Assembly: GCA_964512105.1 (NCBI GenBank)
Contig: CAZEGI010000011.1
Location: 1 to 35,828 of the forward strand
Length of the DNA stretch: 35,828 nucleotides
Direction of reading: 5' to 3'
From: CAZEGI01 sp964512105
GTDB taxonomy: Archaea > Altiarchaeota > Altiarchaeia > IMC4 > CAZEGI01
Below are positions 1 to 8,703 of this stretch, piece after piece (the stretch's first letter is position 1; every line of letters begins with the position of its first letter). The translations under genes and the position numbers were made by a program. The notes beneath the pieces are model-generated. The model was not told the DNA's origin. It saw only the letters and a list, made by a program, of their open reading frames with translations, and did no database searches.

Positions 1-339
1 GAATATGGCAATTATGAATGGAGAGAAACTGGCGGAGTGTTTTGTGGCGGAGGAGAAAATGTTACCCCAACATGTGCAGGATGCCTCGCCAACATGGGCA
101 AATGGGTATGTGACAGTGAATGCAAAAACTACTGTATGGGTAGCAATTCTGTCAGATTTAGTCAGGCAAGAACTGGACAATGCAATGAGAATTGTCATAT
201 AAGTCCTGACGGCATAACGCGCTGTTTTGCCAGCGTGGACAGGATATGCTGCTACTGTGATAGGGAAAAGCAAGAAGGGGAGTGTATAAGCCCGTATGTT
301 AACTGCATGCCGCAACCACCGGAAGGGCCCTGGTGGTAA
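1..339 (+). CDS. 3' end of a cysteine-rich protein (partial)
   Basis: The frame is open from the first base to the TAA at 337-339, so this is the C-terminal part of a longer protein cut by the window edge; the GTG at 37 need not be the start. About 112 residues are visible with 14 cysteines, including CAGC, CDSEC and a CC pair, and it ends in PPEGPWW. The spacing suggests a disulfide-bonded extracellular domain or a metal-binding one. It resembles in style the Cys-rich secreted protein at 2090, but I recognise no family. Its stop codon directly abuts the stop codon of the convergent CBS gene. Confidence 0.6.
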   Translation, partial: EYGNYEWRETGGVFCGGGENVTPTCAGCLANMGKWVCDSECKNYCMGSNSVRFSQARTGQCNENCHISPDGITRCFASVDRICCYCDREKQEGECISPYVNCMPQPPEGPWW

Positions 340-1134
340 TCAGCGTAAGCACATTTGGTAACCCTTAACAATACTCGTTTTTGTTATCAAACCCTCGAGT
401 TTTCCGTTTACCACAGGGATTCCACCGATGCCTTCCCGTATCATTATGGCCGCGGCCTCTGCGGCATCACTGTTCCCCGTGATTGTGATTGGGCCTGGTT
501 TCATCACGTCTTTTACAGTAAGCATCAGCAAAACGTTCCTATCGGGGTGCTCTTTTTTCTTCCTGAATATCGCAATGCTTAGGTCCATTACCGTAAGGAT
601 TCCGACAACCTTTTCCCCGGCCAGAACCACGACAACCCTTTTAATCCCGAGGGATGCCATTTTCTTCATCACGTCTCTGACGGGGGTGTAATCATAAATC
701 ATTACCGGGTTGAATTCCATCAGGTCCTTTACCCGGAATTTACCCTTCATGCTGTCTGCAAAAAGTTTCACGATACTACCCTTGCTTATTATGCCGACCA
801 GCCTTCCGTTAGAGAGAACTGGCATGCGATCTATGGGTTTGGGGGATGTAAGGAACTTTTCGAGAATGGTTGCGAGGTCATCATCGGGGGACGCTGTTTC
901 AACAACCTTTTCCATGAAATCCTCGACCCTGCACTTGTCCAGGGGTTTATCCGGAGTGCCTGATATTCCCTTGACAAAACTCTCCTTGCTTATGATGCCT
1001 GCAAATTTTTTATCTACGAGAACAACGGCGGAGCTGACTTTTTTCTGCAGAAGAAGGTTGCCAACATCGAGAACGCTGTCGTGGGGGTTTACGGTCAATA
1101 CCTCGCGCGTCATTACGTCGCTTACCTTCATCAT
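340..1134 (-). CDS. CBS-domain protein with four CBS motifs
   Basis: This 264-residue protein consists of two Bateman modules, with CBS motifs at about residues 5-55, 70-120, 130-180 and 205-260. Recurrent signatures are VxDVMT/VKDLM openings and GIIS/GILT/GLIT strand motifs. CBS pairs bind adenosyl nucleotides or S-adenosylmethionine and usually act as sensors; no catalytic or DNA-binding domain is attached. The ATG at 1134 overlaps the pdxS stop by 4 bases, so it is probably translationally coupled to pdxS. A role as an energy or cofactor sensor linked to vitamin B6 supply is inference. The first two codons are both ATG, so the start may be one codon later. Confidence 0.9.
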   Translation of the reverse strand: MMKVSDVMTREVLTVNPHDSVLDVGNLLLQKKVSSAVVLVDKKFAGIISKESFVKGISGTPDKPLDKCRVEDFMEKVVETASPDDDLATILEKFLTSPKPIDRMPVLSNGRLVGIISKGSIVKLFADSMKGKFRVKDLMEFNPVMIYDYTPVRDVMKKMASLGIKRVVVVLAGEKVVGILTVMDLSIAIFRKKKEHPDRNVLLMLTVKDVMKPGPITITGNSDAAEAAAIMIREGIGGIPVVNGKLEGLITKTSIVKGYQMCLR

Positions 1135-2012
1135 ACGCCTCTCTCCTGAAGCCGCTCCTTCAGGTCAGCAATCTGAAGACCCCTCATCGGCTCCCCTAAA
1201 CCTTTAGAGACTTTTGCAAGAAGTTTTGGGTCGTCGTAATGCAGGGTTGCTTGGACTATGGCCTTTGCTATTTTTTCCGGATTCTTGCTCTTGAATATTC
1301 CAGAGCCGACAAAATTTCCGTCAGCCCCGAGCTGCATCATCAGCGAGGCATCTGCGGGTGTTGCGATTCCACCTGCGGCGAAATTTACAACCTGCAACCT
1401 TTTCAGTTTTTTTACTTCCTTTAACAGTTCCACCGGAACCCTGTACTCGGCAGATTTCTTTTTTAGTGCGCCGTTATTCATTCCGCAAATCGCGGCAATC
1501 TCGTCATTGAGCATGCGCATGTGCCTTACCGCCTCGACCACGTTTCCTGTTCCGGCTTCGCCCTTTGTGCGTATCATGGCTGCACCCTCGTTGATTCTAC
1601 GCAACGCTTCCCCAAGATTCCTGCAGCCGCACACGAACGGGACTTTGAATTTTTTCTTGTCCACGTGGTTGTTTTCATCGGCCGGTGTCAAAACCTCGGA
1701 CTCATCAACCATATCAACACCCAGTGCTTCCAAAATCTGGGCTTCAGCAAAGTGGCCGATTCTGCATTTTGCCATGACGGGTATTGTGACTGTATCCATA
1801 ATTTCGAGAATTTTCTGCGGGTCTGCCATCCTTGCGACGCCGCCTGCAGCGCGTATGTCTGCCGGAACGCGTTCAAGAGCCATTACTGCAACGGCTCCTG
1901 CAGATTCCGCAACCTTGGCCTGCTCCGCATTCGTGACATCCATAATGACGCCCCCTTTCATCATCTTCGCGAAGCCTTCCTTCAGGAGTTTCGTTCCGGT
2001 TCTGGTTTTCAC
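1131..2012 (-). CDS. pdxS: Pyridoxal 5'-phosphate synthase subunit PdxS
   Basis: PdxS condenses ribose 5-phosphate, glyceraldehyde 3-phosphate and ammonia to pyridoxal 5'-phosphate in the deoxyxylulose-independent route, using ammonia from the glutaminase PdxT. The 293-residue length is typical. Asp25 (GGVIMDV), Lys82 (PVMAKCRIGH) and Lys150 (IRTKGEAGTG) sit at the expected catalytic positions. The start is GTG at 2012; a TATA box at 2034-2041 lies about 25 bases upstream, which fits a leaderless transcript. No pdxT is visible next to it; the partner downstream is a CBS-domain protein. Confidence 0.97.
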   Translation of the reverse strand: MKTRTGTKLLKEGFAKMMKGGVIMDVTNAEQAKVAESAGAVAVMALERVPADIRAAGGVARMADPQKILEIMDTVTIPVMAKCRIGHFAEAQILEALGVDMVDESEVLTPADENNHVDKKKFKVPFVCGCRNLGEALRRINEGAAMIRTKGEAGTGNVVEAVRHMRMLNDEIAAICGMNNGALKKKSAEYRVPVELLKEVKKLKRLQVVNFAAGGIATPADASLMMQLGADGNFVGSGIFKSKNPEKIAKAIVQATLHYDDPKLLAKVSKGLGEPMRGLQIADLKERLQERGV

Positions 2013-2033
2013 TTCGGTATATATCTGGGATTA

Positions 2034-2041
2034 TTTAAATA
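2034..2041 (-). promoter_or_regulatory. TATA box for pdxS
   Basis: TATTTAAA on the minus strand is centred about 25 bases before the GTG start at 2012, giving a predicted leaderless mRNA. The 77-base gap 2013-2089 is shared with the divergent surface-protein gene, whose own TATA-like stretches (2059-2066 and 2074-2083) are less clearly placed. Confidence 0.6.
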
Positions 2042-2089
2042 AATGATTTGATAACAGGATTTATTCCAAGTTAGTTTATATTATAGAAG

Positions 2090-5000
2090 ATGACCATGCG
2101 ATTTCATGCTGCTTTGATAATCTTAATTTTAATTGCATCTGGTTTCATTCTGCTCAGCGTGGATGCGGTTTATTATCCGCAGAGCACAATTAGCGACGCT
2201 GTGAAGGGTTATTTCGATGTTGGAAGCGGACCATGTACATATGATTGGGAATGTAATGAAGGTCAGTGTCTTAATGGTTGTTTTTGTGCAGATGGCGTAT
2301 GTTGTCTAATGCCCGGAAGAACTTGTCTGAACGATAGTGATTGTTGTTATAATGCCGTATGTAGTAACGCTTCTATCTACCCCAATAAGTATTGCCACTT
2401 TTGCTCTGGTGTGGGCAACACGTGTCCATTCGGCGGTGGCGAAAACATATGTTGTGCCGGTTTGTGTGGTAACGGTCGTGATCCCAATGGTGCATGCGAT
2501 TGTTTGTACAATTATACAACCAATGATTACAGGTGTACATTCTTAGGTTGCCCAGATAATGACAGTGACGGATTCAACGCGACATGGTGCGGTGGTACCG
2601 ACTGCAACGACACAAACCCAAACATACACCCAAGGGCAACAGAAATCTGCACCAACAACATTGATGACGACTGTGATAACCTTACGGACTGTGCGGACTA
2701 TGATTGTTACCAGTGTACAAACTGCTCAACCGGAAAATGTTTTGATGGGGTATGCCGCCTGGACAATGATGGAGATGGTTATGTTCAGGTGCCCGCGGGT
2801 TACATGATGTATTATGGATGTATGGACTGTGATGACACCAACGCAAACATACACCCCGGTGTAGCGGAAGTATGCAACAACAATAAGGATGACGACTGCG
2901 ACTTGGACAAAGACTGTGACGATGATGAGTGTATTGGTAAGACAGGGCCAAACGGGGGCGAATGCTGCCGTAGAAACGGGGTTACGGGGGTGGGGCTCTG
3001 TTATTCTTTTTATGGTTACAGTGACACCTGTGACCAGTGTGAAACATGCGGCTCAGACAAGGAGTGCGAGAATTTGCCAGACTACACTGACGACTGCGAT
3101 GGTAGCTGGGACGAAAACGGTAAGTGTCCGTTATGTGTTAACGGTGTATGCACGCAGGATTACTCAGGAACCTATTATGAACGTCTGAGTGGTTCCACTA
3201 GGCGCGGGGATAACTTCTGTGTTGACCCTTCCGAGTATGGATGGTGTTATCAGCTGAATGCAAGATTCAACAGCACCCCGAGCATGCCGCTGGTGAACGG
3301 TAACTACACCGTAGAACTTAAGCGCGATTTAAATTACGTCAGCGTCGTGGTGCTCAGCAATTCAAGCTGGTTTCATGGTTATGTTGATGTATACAGCAGT
3401 TGCGCGACCGTGTGGGTGGACGGTTACGGCTCAAGGTTAAACCCTGTATCCTTGTGGGGGCAGAACCAGACAGCGCTTGTTAACATTGGTGTTGACCTAA
3501 GCGCATCCAATGTGACTTCGTGCCGGATTTCGCTTTCCCTTACAAGGGATTGTTACTATGGCATGACCTACACGTTGGATTACGCAACAATAAACGCAAC
3601 CCTGCCCGCGCTTACGGAAAACAATTACAACCTCTCGATAACCCCTGCGGTATGGGTTGTGAACCTCACGAACACAAGCAACTCAAACAGCATATGTACA
3701 GACACGAAGAAAACGTTCACCATAACCAACACCGGCACCGAAGTCGTTGCTGACATAAATGCAGAACTCACCGAGGGCATGCAGAGTTACTATTTGATAG
3801 ACAACCCGATAGACAACTTTAGACTGTATCCGAACCAGAGCGTGAACTTCACGCTCTACCTTTTCATAGACAGCAACACAGCAAGCTCGAGCTCGAATCT
3901 TTTGGTAACCTTTGTCAACACGCGGAACGTTACTGTTCAGATAAATTACACGACCATCTCTGGCACATGGGCAGAAAAGCCGAATGTGTCATCATACAAC
4001 TGGAGTGTCATACTTACGGGCAGGGATAAGATTACCTATGGATTTTACGGTAACTATTGGTACCCGTCCAATGGTTACAGTTTGATACAATTGAGGGTTC
4101 CGAGGGCGTACAACCTTTCTGAGCTGGAAAATGCATCTCTTGCCTACAACACGAGGTCAGACAACTACGCTTATTCGTGGTGGGGCTATTCTTACTGGTA
4201 CTGGCCTTACTATCTGTATTTTCCATGTGCTGGGAGTTTTGAGTGTACCTTTGATAGTAGCTCTGTGCAGACGGACATCTATCTGAACAACCACTGGGCG
4301 ATTGCTGCATGTAGGGCTCTTGATGGGGGTTATGACTATGAGATACCAAACAATTACAGCACAAGCAATAAAACGGTAAGTTGGTGGTGGTACTACGGCA
4401 TCACATATCCATACTCCTGGATTTCAAATGCATATTTCTTCCTCGCAAATAAAACAGTAACGGACTACATCAATTACACGAACAAGGTGACGACAGCCAT
4501 TTCCGTGTATCAACCAATCAAGGGCACTTCGGAAATCGCTGTTGGTTTAAGGCTGAGGAGTTTTGACAAGGTTGCGTACTGCTCGGGACTTGCGTGCAAC
4601 GTCACCCAGCAGAATGAAACCACATGCTCAGACGGAACAGACAACGACTGTGACGGGTTTACGGATTGCTGGGACCTTGACTGTTGTGCTCTTGACAACA
4701 GTACTGGTTGTTTGGGAACGTTTTACTGCAAACCCGCAGAGAACTGTAGCAATGGTCTGGATGATGACAATGATGGAATGACGGACTGCAACGACACTGC
4801 AGACTGTTGCGCTCTCCCAGTGTGCTCATCCGTTGGGGTGTGTGTTGGCTACAAGGTTTACGATTACCTGAACACCACACTCACGAACCTCACGACCCTG
4901 CTGGACGGAAACGCGCTTCCTTCCGTACCCACCGGTTACCCAAGAAAAACTAACCTGCGTGGAACCCACAGATTTGAAATAGTTAACGCAACAGGATACA

Positions 5001-5800
5001 GATTCATCAAGTGGGATCACTATTTTGATGCGGATTTCTACCTGAACCGAACTTACCTAACCAAAGGCAGCACCTGGCTTGCAGCATCCGGTTTCCAGGG
5101 TAACGCGACCTTTTACGTCCCTTATGTGAATGACTGTCTTTACCTATTCGAGTGCAACGGAACTTCCGGATGTTCAACAGGCGGAAGTTACGTTTATCCG
5201 TTCCGGATAACAGCAAACGCGCCTTTCGACTGCATCGTGGAAAACGTGACCGGAACCTCGGTCGAGAACCGTCCAATACTACTGTTGAGACCCGGATTCA
5301 ACATGATTTCCTTGCCGGTTTTACCTGGAAACCTCAGCGTTCTATCCGCGTTATCATCGTTGCAGTTCGGTATCGATTACGACGCGGTTTACCGCTACAA
5401 CACCACCGAGCAGTTCGAAGTTTTCAGGAACGTCTCCTGGCTGAACCAGTTCACTGAGCTGGAGCTCGGGAAGGGTTATTACATATACATGCTCCGCGCA
5501 AAAAACCTCACCATAACCGGAACCCCGCTAACGCAGCAGCAAACCGTAAACCTCACGGGCACGAACAAGTGGAACCTCGTCGGATGGAGCTCTCTCAGCA
5601 CGAAGAACATCGCATCATCGGTTTCCGGCTTGAACCTTGACACGGATTTCAGCGCAATAGAACTTTACAACGCATCATCCGGAACCTTCATCGGCTACTA
5701 CGACACGGACGAAGCATACAACACCCTGCACGAGTTTTCGCCGTATAATGGGTATTGGTTTTACGTTTTGAGGAATGCGACGTGGGGGTATGAGACTTAA
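2090..5800 (+). CDS. Large secreted cysteine-rich surface protein with MopE-like repeats
   Basis: This 1236-residue protein starts with a signal peptide (about residues 1-27, hydrophobic AALIILILIASGFILL). A Cys-dense region follows (about 48-150). Two MopE-type Asp-rich metal-binding repeats come next at about 154-200 and 223-280, with cores DNDSDGF and DNDGDGYV followed by DCxDTNxxIHP and DDDCD. Two shorter Asp/Cys repeats occur near 842 and 884. The middle (about 520-640) looks like an Ig-like adhesion or CARDB fold. The C-terminus has two related modules at about 1063 and 1150 (RPGFNMISLPV, NKWNLVGWSSL). N-X-S/T sequons are very frequent, suggesting heavy N-glycosylation. There is no C-terminal membrane anchor. 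It is probably a cell-surface or S-layer-associated, calcium-binding protein; the precise function is unknown. ATG at 2096 is an alternative start. Confidence 0.85.
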   Translation: MTMRFHAALIILILIASGFILLSVDAVYYPQSTISDAVKGYFDVGSGPCTYDWECNEGQCLNGCFCADGVCCLMPGRTCLNDSDCCYNAVCSNASIYPNKYCHFCSGVGNTCPFGGGENICCAGLCGNGRDPNGACDCLYNYTTNDYRCTFLGCPDNDSDGFNATWCGGTDCNDTNPNIHPRATEICTNNIDDDCDNLTDCADYDCYQCTNCSTGKCFDGVCRLDNDGDGYVQVPAGYMMYYGCMDCDDTNANIHPGVAEVCNNNKDDDCDLDKDCDDDECIGKTGPNGGECCRRNGVTGVGLCYSFYGYSDTCDQCETCGSDKECENLPDYTDDCDGSWDENGKCPLCVNGVCTQDYSGTYYERLSGSTRRGDNFCVDPSEYGWCYQLNARFNSTPSMPLVNGNYTVELKRDLNYVSVVVLSNSSWFHGYVDVYSSCATVWVDGYGSRLNPVSLWGQNQTALVNIGVDLSASNVTSCRISLSLTRDCYYGMTYTLDYATINATLPALTENNYNLSITPAVWVVNLTNTSNSNSICTDTKKTFTITNTGTEVVADINAELTEGMQSYYLIDNPIDNFRLYPNQSVNFTLYLFIDSNTASSSSNLLVTFVNTRNVTVQINYTTISGTWAEKPNVSSYNWSVILTGRDKITYGFYGNYWYPSNGYSLIQLRVPRAYNLSELENASLAYNTRSDNYAYSWWGYSYWYWPYYLYFPCAGSFECTFDSSSVQTDIYLNNHWAIAACRALDGGYDYEIPNNYSTSNKTVSWWWYYGITYPYSWISNAYFFLANKTVTDYINYTNKVTTAISVYQPIKGTSEIAVGLRLRSFDKVAYCSGLACNVTQQNETTCSDGTDNDCDGFTDCWDLDCCALDNSTGCLGTFYCKPAENCSNGLDDDNDGMTDCNDTADCCALPVCSSVGVCVGYKVYDYLNTTLTNLTTLLDGNALPSVPTGYPRKTNLRGTHRFEIVNATGYRFIKWDHYFDADFYLNRTYLTKGSTWLAASGFQGNATFYVPYVNDCLYLFECNGTSGCSTGGSYVYPFRITANAPFDCIVENVTGTSVENRPILLLRPGFNMISLPVLPGNLSVLSALSSLQFGIDYDAVYRYNTTEQFEVFRNVSWLNQFTELELGKGYYIYMLRAKNLTITGTPLTQQQTVNLTGTNKWNLVGWSSLSTKNIASSVSGLNLDTDFSAIELYNASSGTFIGYYDTDEAYNTLHEFSPYNGYWFYVLRNATWGYET

Positions 5801-6711
5801 ATCAGGTTAAGATCCAATTCTCTGGCTATGGTCAATGCTTCATTGAATTCCCTGTCCGTCAATCTTCCTGAAATTTCTTTATGCTCATGCGCTTTCCATT
5901 CAGGGTGGTATTGATCCATAACATTCACCCTCACATTTTCCAGATTTTCCGCAATCCATTCCAGCACGGGCCGGGAGCAGCACTCGATGTGGTTTGGCAA
6001 AACCAGATGTCTAACTATAATTTCGGCTTGCTTTCTTGCCAACAGGTGGTTTCTCGTTATTATTTCCCAATAATTTTTAACATTCGATAATTTTCTAGCA
6101 CATTTATCGTTTCCATACTTAAAATCTGTGAGGTAAACATCAATTATGCCGTCAAGCAGTTCCATGGAATCTTCGGTGAGATACATGTTCGAGTTCCAAA
6201 CCTGCGGAATATTCCTTTTCAATTTTTCCAGAACTTGGAGGATGTAGTATAAATTTGGGGTCGGGTCGCCACCAACCCAGTTTACGTTCCTTGCGTTCTG
6301 TTCTTCAATCATTTTTGTAAGGGTTTCGGGTTTAATATAAACCCCTGAATCGGGTGATTGTGAAATGTCCCAGTTCTGGCAGTAGACGCAGTTGAACGTG
6401 CACCCGGAAAAAAACACCGTGTACGAAGGCACTAACTCGGGTTCCTCGCCCCAGTGTATGAATTCCGATGAAATTTTTGCTTCAAGAACGCCGCAGTGCC
6501 CTTTCCCGCCATTTAGCCGGTTTACGCCGCACCTTCGCTCGCAGAAACGGCAGCTCCGCATTATCTCATTTGCTTTTTTTATTTTGTCACTAAGATTTCC
6601 GCACGAGAGGTAACGTGCTTCTTCTTTTTTGTCAAGTATTGCGAAATATCTCCCAAGTGCTTTTTTAGCGTCCTCGTCCCTCAATACCAGCATCGAGTCG
6701 GGTCTGAACAT
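5797..6711 (-). CDS. Radical SAM protein of the PflA-like COG1313 type
   Basis: The 304-residue protein carries the radical SAM cluster motif CxxxCxxC at Cys104, Cys108 and Cys111 (SGCTFNCVYCQNW), preceded by a second cysteine set (Cys54, 57, 61, 73) typical of this uncharacterised PflX-like group and possibly binding another iron-sulfur cluster. WVGGDPTPN near residue 145 is a group hallmark. By family, it would use S-adenosylmethionine to make a radical, perhaps as an activating enzyme; no glycyl-radical target is visible nearby. Its stop overlaps the stop of the convergent surface-protein gene within a TTAA. Confidence 0.88.
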   Translation of the reverse strand: MFRPDSMLVLRDEDAKKALGRYFAILDKKEEARYLSCGNLSDKIKKANEIMRSCRFCERRCGVNRLNGGKGHCGVLEAKISSEFIHWGEEPELVPSYTVFFSGCTFNCVYCQNWDISQSPDSGVYIKPETLTKMIEEQNARNVNWVGGDPTPNLYYILQVLEKLKRNIPQVWNSNMYLTEDSMELLDGIIDVYLTDFKYGNDKCARKLSNVKNYWEIITRNHLLARKQAEIIVRHLVLPNHIECCSRPVLEWIAENLENVRVNVMDQYHPEWKAHEHKEISGRLTDREFNEALTIARELDLNLI

Positions 6712-6747
6712 CGGTAATATATAAGCCGTGAAAAAATATGAATTACA
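6712..6747. promoter_or_regulatory. Compact divergent promoter region
   Basis: Only 36 bases separate two divergent starts. AATATATAA at 6717-6725 is about 27 bases before the plus-strand ATG at 6748. The minus-strand CATATTTTTT (6731-6740) is about 24 bases before the radical SAM ATG at 6711. Each TATA box lies inside the other gene's promoter, so the two transcripts should interfere with each other. Both would be leaderless. Confidence 0.5.
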
Positions 6748-7392
6748 ATGGAGCCGGTTTTGACGTATTTCGTTTTGGGTTTGTTCATGGGGCCTGCGGT
6801 CGCGATTGCGTACGGGATCACGCAGTTCAACTCTGGTTTTGTCATAACAACGCTTTCGCTGATGTATCTAGTATCAATACCGGTGATGTATGCAATCCTG
6901 CAGAAACTGAATACTCAGCACAGATTCAAAAACAAGCTTCTTGAAAAGTTCGCGGAAAACATGGATAAAAAGAAGGAGGAGCTTGCGGAATGGTTGGACG
7001 AAATCGCAGAGCACTTTAAGAAGCGTTTGGGTGATGTTGGCTTTTACTTCGGGCTTGCGACGTTTTCGTTTATTGTGGGTTTGTATTGGGCAACGCTTGT
7101 CGCTTTTTTTATACGCGTTGACACGAAACGTGCAATAATCTCCGTTGGTTCGGGCTCTGTCCTTGCGGTGATTTTCTGGTGGTACGTGATTATAAAATCG
7201 ATAAGTTTCATAACGCCGCTACAGTTTGCTTTGCTTTTTTTGGTGCTGACGCTACTGTTGTTTGCTTACAGTGAAATCAAACAGAGGGCCACGATAAAAT
7301 CAATGGCGTCTTTCGTTAGGAACAAAATAGAGAAGGTAACGAAAGAGACGGAAAAATCAAAAAAAGAGATACTCAAAGGTATCAATACCTGA
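6748..7392 (+). CDS. Multi-spanning membrane protein of unknown function
   Basis: The 214-residue protein has about five hydrophobic segments (near residues 5-25, 30-48, 98-122, 132-150 and 156-175). A charged, Lys/Glu-rich amphipathic stretch (about 57-92) lies between segments two and three, and a charged tail (about 178-214) probably forms a coiled coil. I do not recognise a family and see no catalytic or transport signature. It is transcribed alone from a TATA box in the 36-base divergent gap, and its 3' end overlaps the convergent acylphosphatase by 11 bases. Confidence 0.75.
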   Translation: MEPVLTYFVLGLFMGPAVAIAYGITQFNSGFVITTLSLMYLVSIPVMYAILQKLNTQHRFKNKLLEKFAENMDKKKEELAEWLDEIAEHFKKRLGDVGFYFGLATFSFIVGLYWATLVAFFIRVDTKRAIISVGSGSVLAVIFWWYVIIKSISFITPLQFALLFLVLTLLLFAYSEIKQRATIKSMASFVRNKIEKVTKETEKSKKEILKGINT

Positions 7393-7657
7393 CCTCAAAC
7401 TCTTCGAATTCACTGCTCGGCTTTTCCCATTCCGTTTCGACGTTTGTTACGTTCGCATGCGGCGGGCCCTGATAACACCACTTTATCATCTCCTTCACTT
7501 TTGTTTCCTCGCCCTCGAAGACCGCCTCGACCCTGCCGTCCGGAAGATTCCTAACCCACCCCGTCAATCCGAGGGCGGTTGCCTTCTCCGCAGTGTGCGC
7601 CCTGTAGTAAACGCCCTGCACGCGGCCCGAAATCCATACGTGGGCTTTTTTCAGCAT
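7382..7657 (-). CDS. acyP: Acylphosphatase
   Basis: This 91-residue protein hydrolyses carboxyl-phosphate bonds such as acetyl phosphate or carbamoyl phosphate in the cytoplasm. The signature GRVQGVYYR supplies the phosphate-binding loop and catalytic Arg19; Asn37 in WVRNLPDGRVEAVFEG is the second catalytic residue, and GPPHANV closes the fold. Length and motif order are canonical. Its start overlaps the end of the upstream flavoprotein by 7 bases, so the two are probably co-transcribed. Confidence 0.95.
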   Translation of the reverse strand: MLKKAHVWISGRVQGVYYRAHTAEKATALGLTGWVRNLPDGRVEAVFEGEETKVKEMIKWCYQGPPHANVTNVETEWEKPSSEFEEFEVRY

Positions 7658-8226
7658 TTTTTAAGAACCTCCACAACCTTCCTTGCAAGATTCCCGACCG
7701 TTTTTACACCGATTTGATCCTTCATCGCGTCGCCGTCCTTTTCAACCGCAATACCTCCGAAGTGCGCGGTCTCCTTGTCTGCAACCACAATCATCTCATG
7801 CAGCAAAAACCACCTCATGATTTGCGATGCGACGAACTCCTGGCCGCCGTTCCTGCTTCGTCCTACTGCAATTGCACCGCCGACTTTTCCGGAAAGTTTT
7901 GACCCTGCCCTGCGCAGTGGCAATGTGCGGTCAAACAACACTTTCAACTGTCCCGAAATGGACGAGAAGTAAGTAGGCGAGCCGATGATAATCGCATCAG
8001 CGCTTTCCATCGCTTCGAAAATTTTAGGAACGTCGTCCTTTATCGGGCATCTGTGCGGCTCCGGCTTGCATGCATCGCAGGCGGTGCAGTAACCTATTTT
8101 CATTTTTGAGAGCGCTATCAGTTCTGTTTCAAAACCCGCATCCTTGCAGATTTTTAACGCGTGCGCAACTAGTTTTTCCGTGTTGCTGTTTTTCCTTGGA
8201 GACCCACTTATGCCGAGAACTTTCAT
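7651..8226 (-). CDS. Iron-sulfur flavoprotein / NADPH-dependent FMN reductase family
   Basis: The 191-residue flavodoxin-like protein begins with the FMN phosphate-binding loop GISGSPRKNSNTEKL and has the SPTYFSSISGQLK segment of the FMN reductase family. A compact cysteine motif, Cys47-x2-Cys50-x2-Cys53-x6-Cys60, matches the [4Fe-4S] site of the methanogen iron-sulfur flavoprotein Isf. By family it is a cytoplasmic electron-transfer protein, possibly acting with ferredoxin and in reduction of oxygen species. It heads a two-gene unit with acylphosphatase. TTATAATG at 8251-8258 (read on the minus strand) lies about 26 bases upstream. Confidence 0.9.
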   Translation of the reverse strand: MKVLGISGSPRKNSNTEKLVAHALKICKDAGFETELIALSKMKIGYCTACDACKPEPHRCPIKDDVPKIFEAMESADAIIIGSPTYFSSISGQLKVLFDRTLPLRRAGSKLSGKVGGAIAVGRSRNGGQEFVASQIMRWFLLHEMIVVADKETAHFGGIAVEKDGDAMKDQIGVKTVGNLARKVVEVLKKC

Positions 8227-8255
8227 TTTTTACACGAATTGCTAAGAACATTATA
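8227..8255. promoter_or_regulatory. Short divergent promoter region
   Basis: A 29-base gap separates divergent starts at 8226 (minus) and 8256 (plus). An AT-rich run at 8225-8233 could serve the plus gene and the one at 8251-8257 the minus gene. As at 6712-6747, both transcripts would be leaderless and their promoters overlap. Confidence 0.35.
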
Positions 8256-8672
8256 ATGAAAGAAATTATAAAAGCGTATGGTCATGGGAACGTACTGGCG
8301 ACCCATAAAACGACGCTGGAGTTCACGAAGGAAACTCACCTGACACCACGCGGAGACTGCATTGTTGCAGTTGGTGCTGATAAGGGCTTACTTGAGCTTT
8401 CTGAAAATTTCAAGAAATCATTGAAAAACGAGAAAACCAGATTGTCGATAAAAATAAAATGCGGGAATCTTGAGGAAACCATTACCGCGTGCGGACATCC
8501 GAATCTGACACTTACACATCCGACTGACATGGTCGTGAGGAAAAGCGATTTCATCTGCCCAAGAACCCTTGCGATAAGGGCGGACAAGGCCGCATGCGAT
8601 TTGAACAGGAAGTTAGTGAATAAATTAGAGGATGGAAATGATGTTGAGATAATCATAAAAATTTTGGAGTGA
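8256..8672 (+). CDS. DUF371 family protein
   Basis: This 138-residue protein matches the archaeal DUF371 (COG2090) pattern: AYGHGNVLATHKTTLEFTKE at the N-terminus, then RGDCIVAVGADKG, and later CGHPNLTLTHPTDMVVRKSD and CPRTLAIRADKAA. The function of the family is unknown. The start is ATG 8256 because homologues begin close to this point and it leaves room for divergent promoters; the frame stays open further upstream to 8070, but that stretch lies antisense to the flavoprotein gene. The gene appears monocistronic. Confidence 0.88.
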   Translation: MKEIIKAYGHGNVLATHKTTLEFTKETHLTPRGDCIVAVGADKGLLELSENFKKSLKNEKTRLSIKIKCGNLEETITACGHPNLTLTHPTDMVVRKSDFICPRTLAIRADKAACDLNRKLVNKLEDGNDVEIIIKILE

Positions 8673-8680
8673 ATATTTAA
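8671..8680 (+). promoter_or_regulatory. TATA box for the 263-residue gene / ftr operon
   Basis: GAATATTTAA is centred about 28 bases before the ATG at 8704. It is the only clear promoter before the tightly packed genes that follow up to 11305. Confidence 0.55.
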
Positions 8681-8703
8681 TCGAATAACTCCAAGAATGT
8701 ACC

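Noticed and set aside
8070..8255. 62-residue N-terminal extension of DUF371
   Set aside because: It lies entirely antisense to the flavoprotein gene and divergent promoter; homologues start near ATG 8256.
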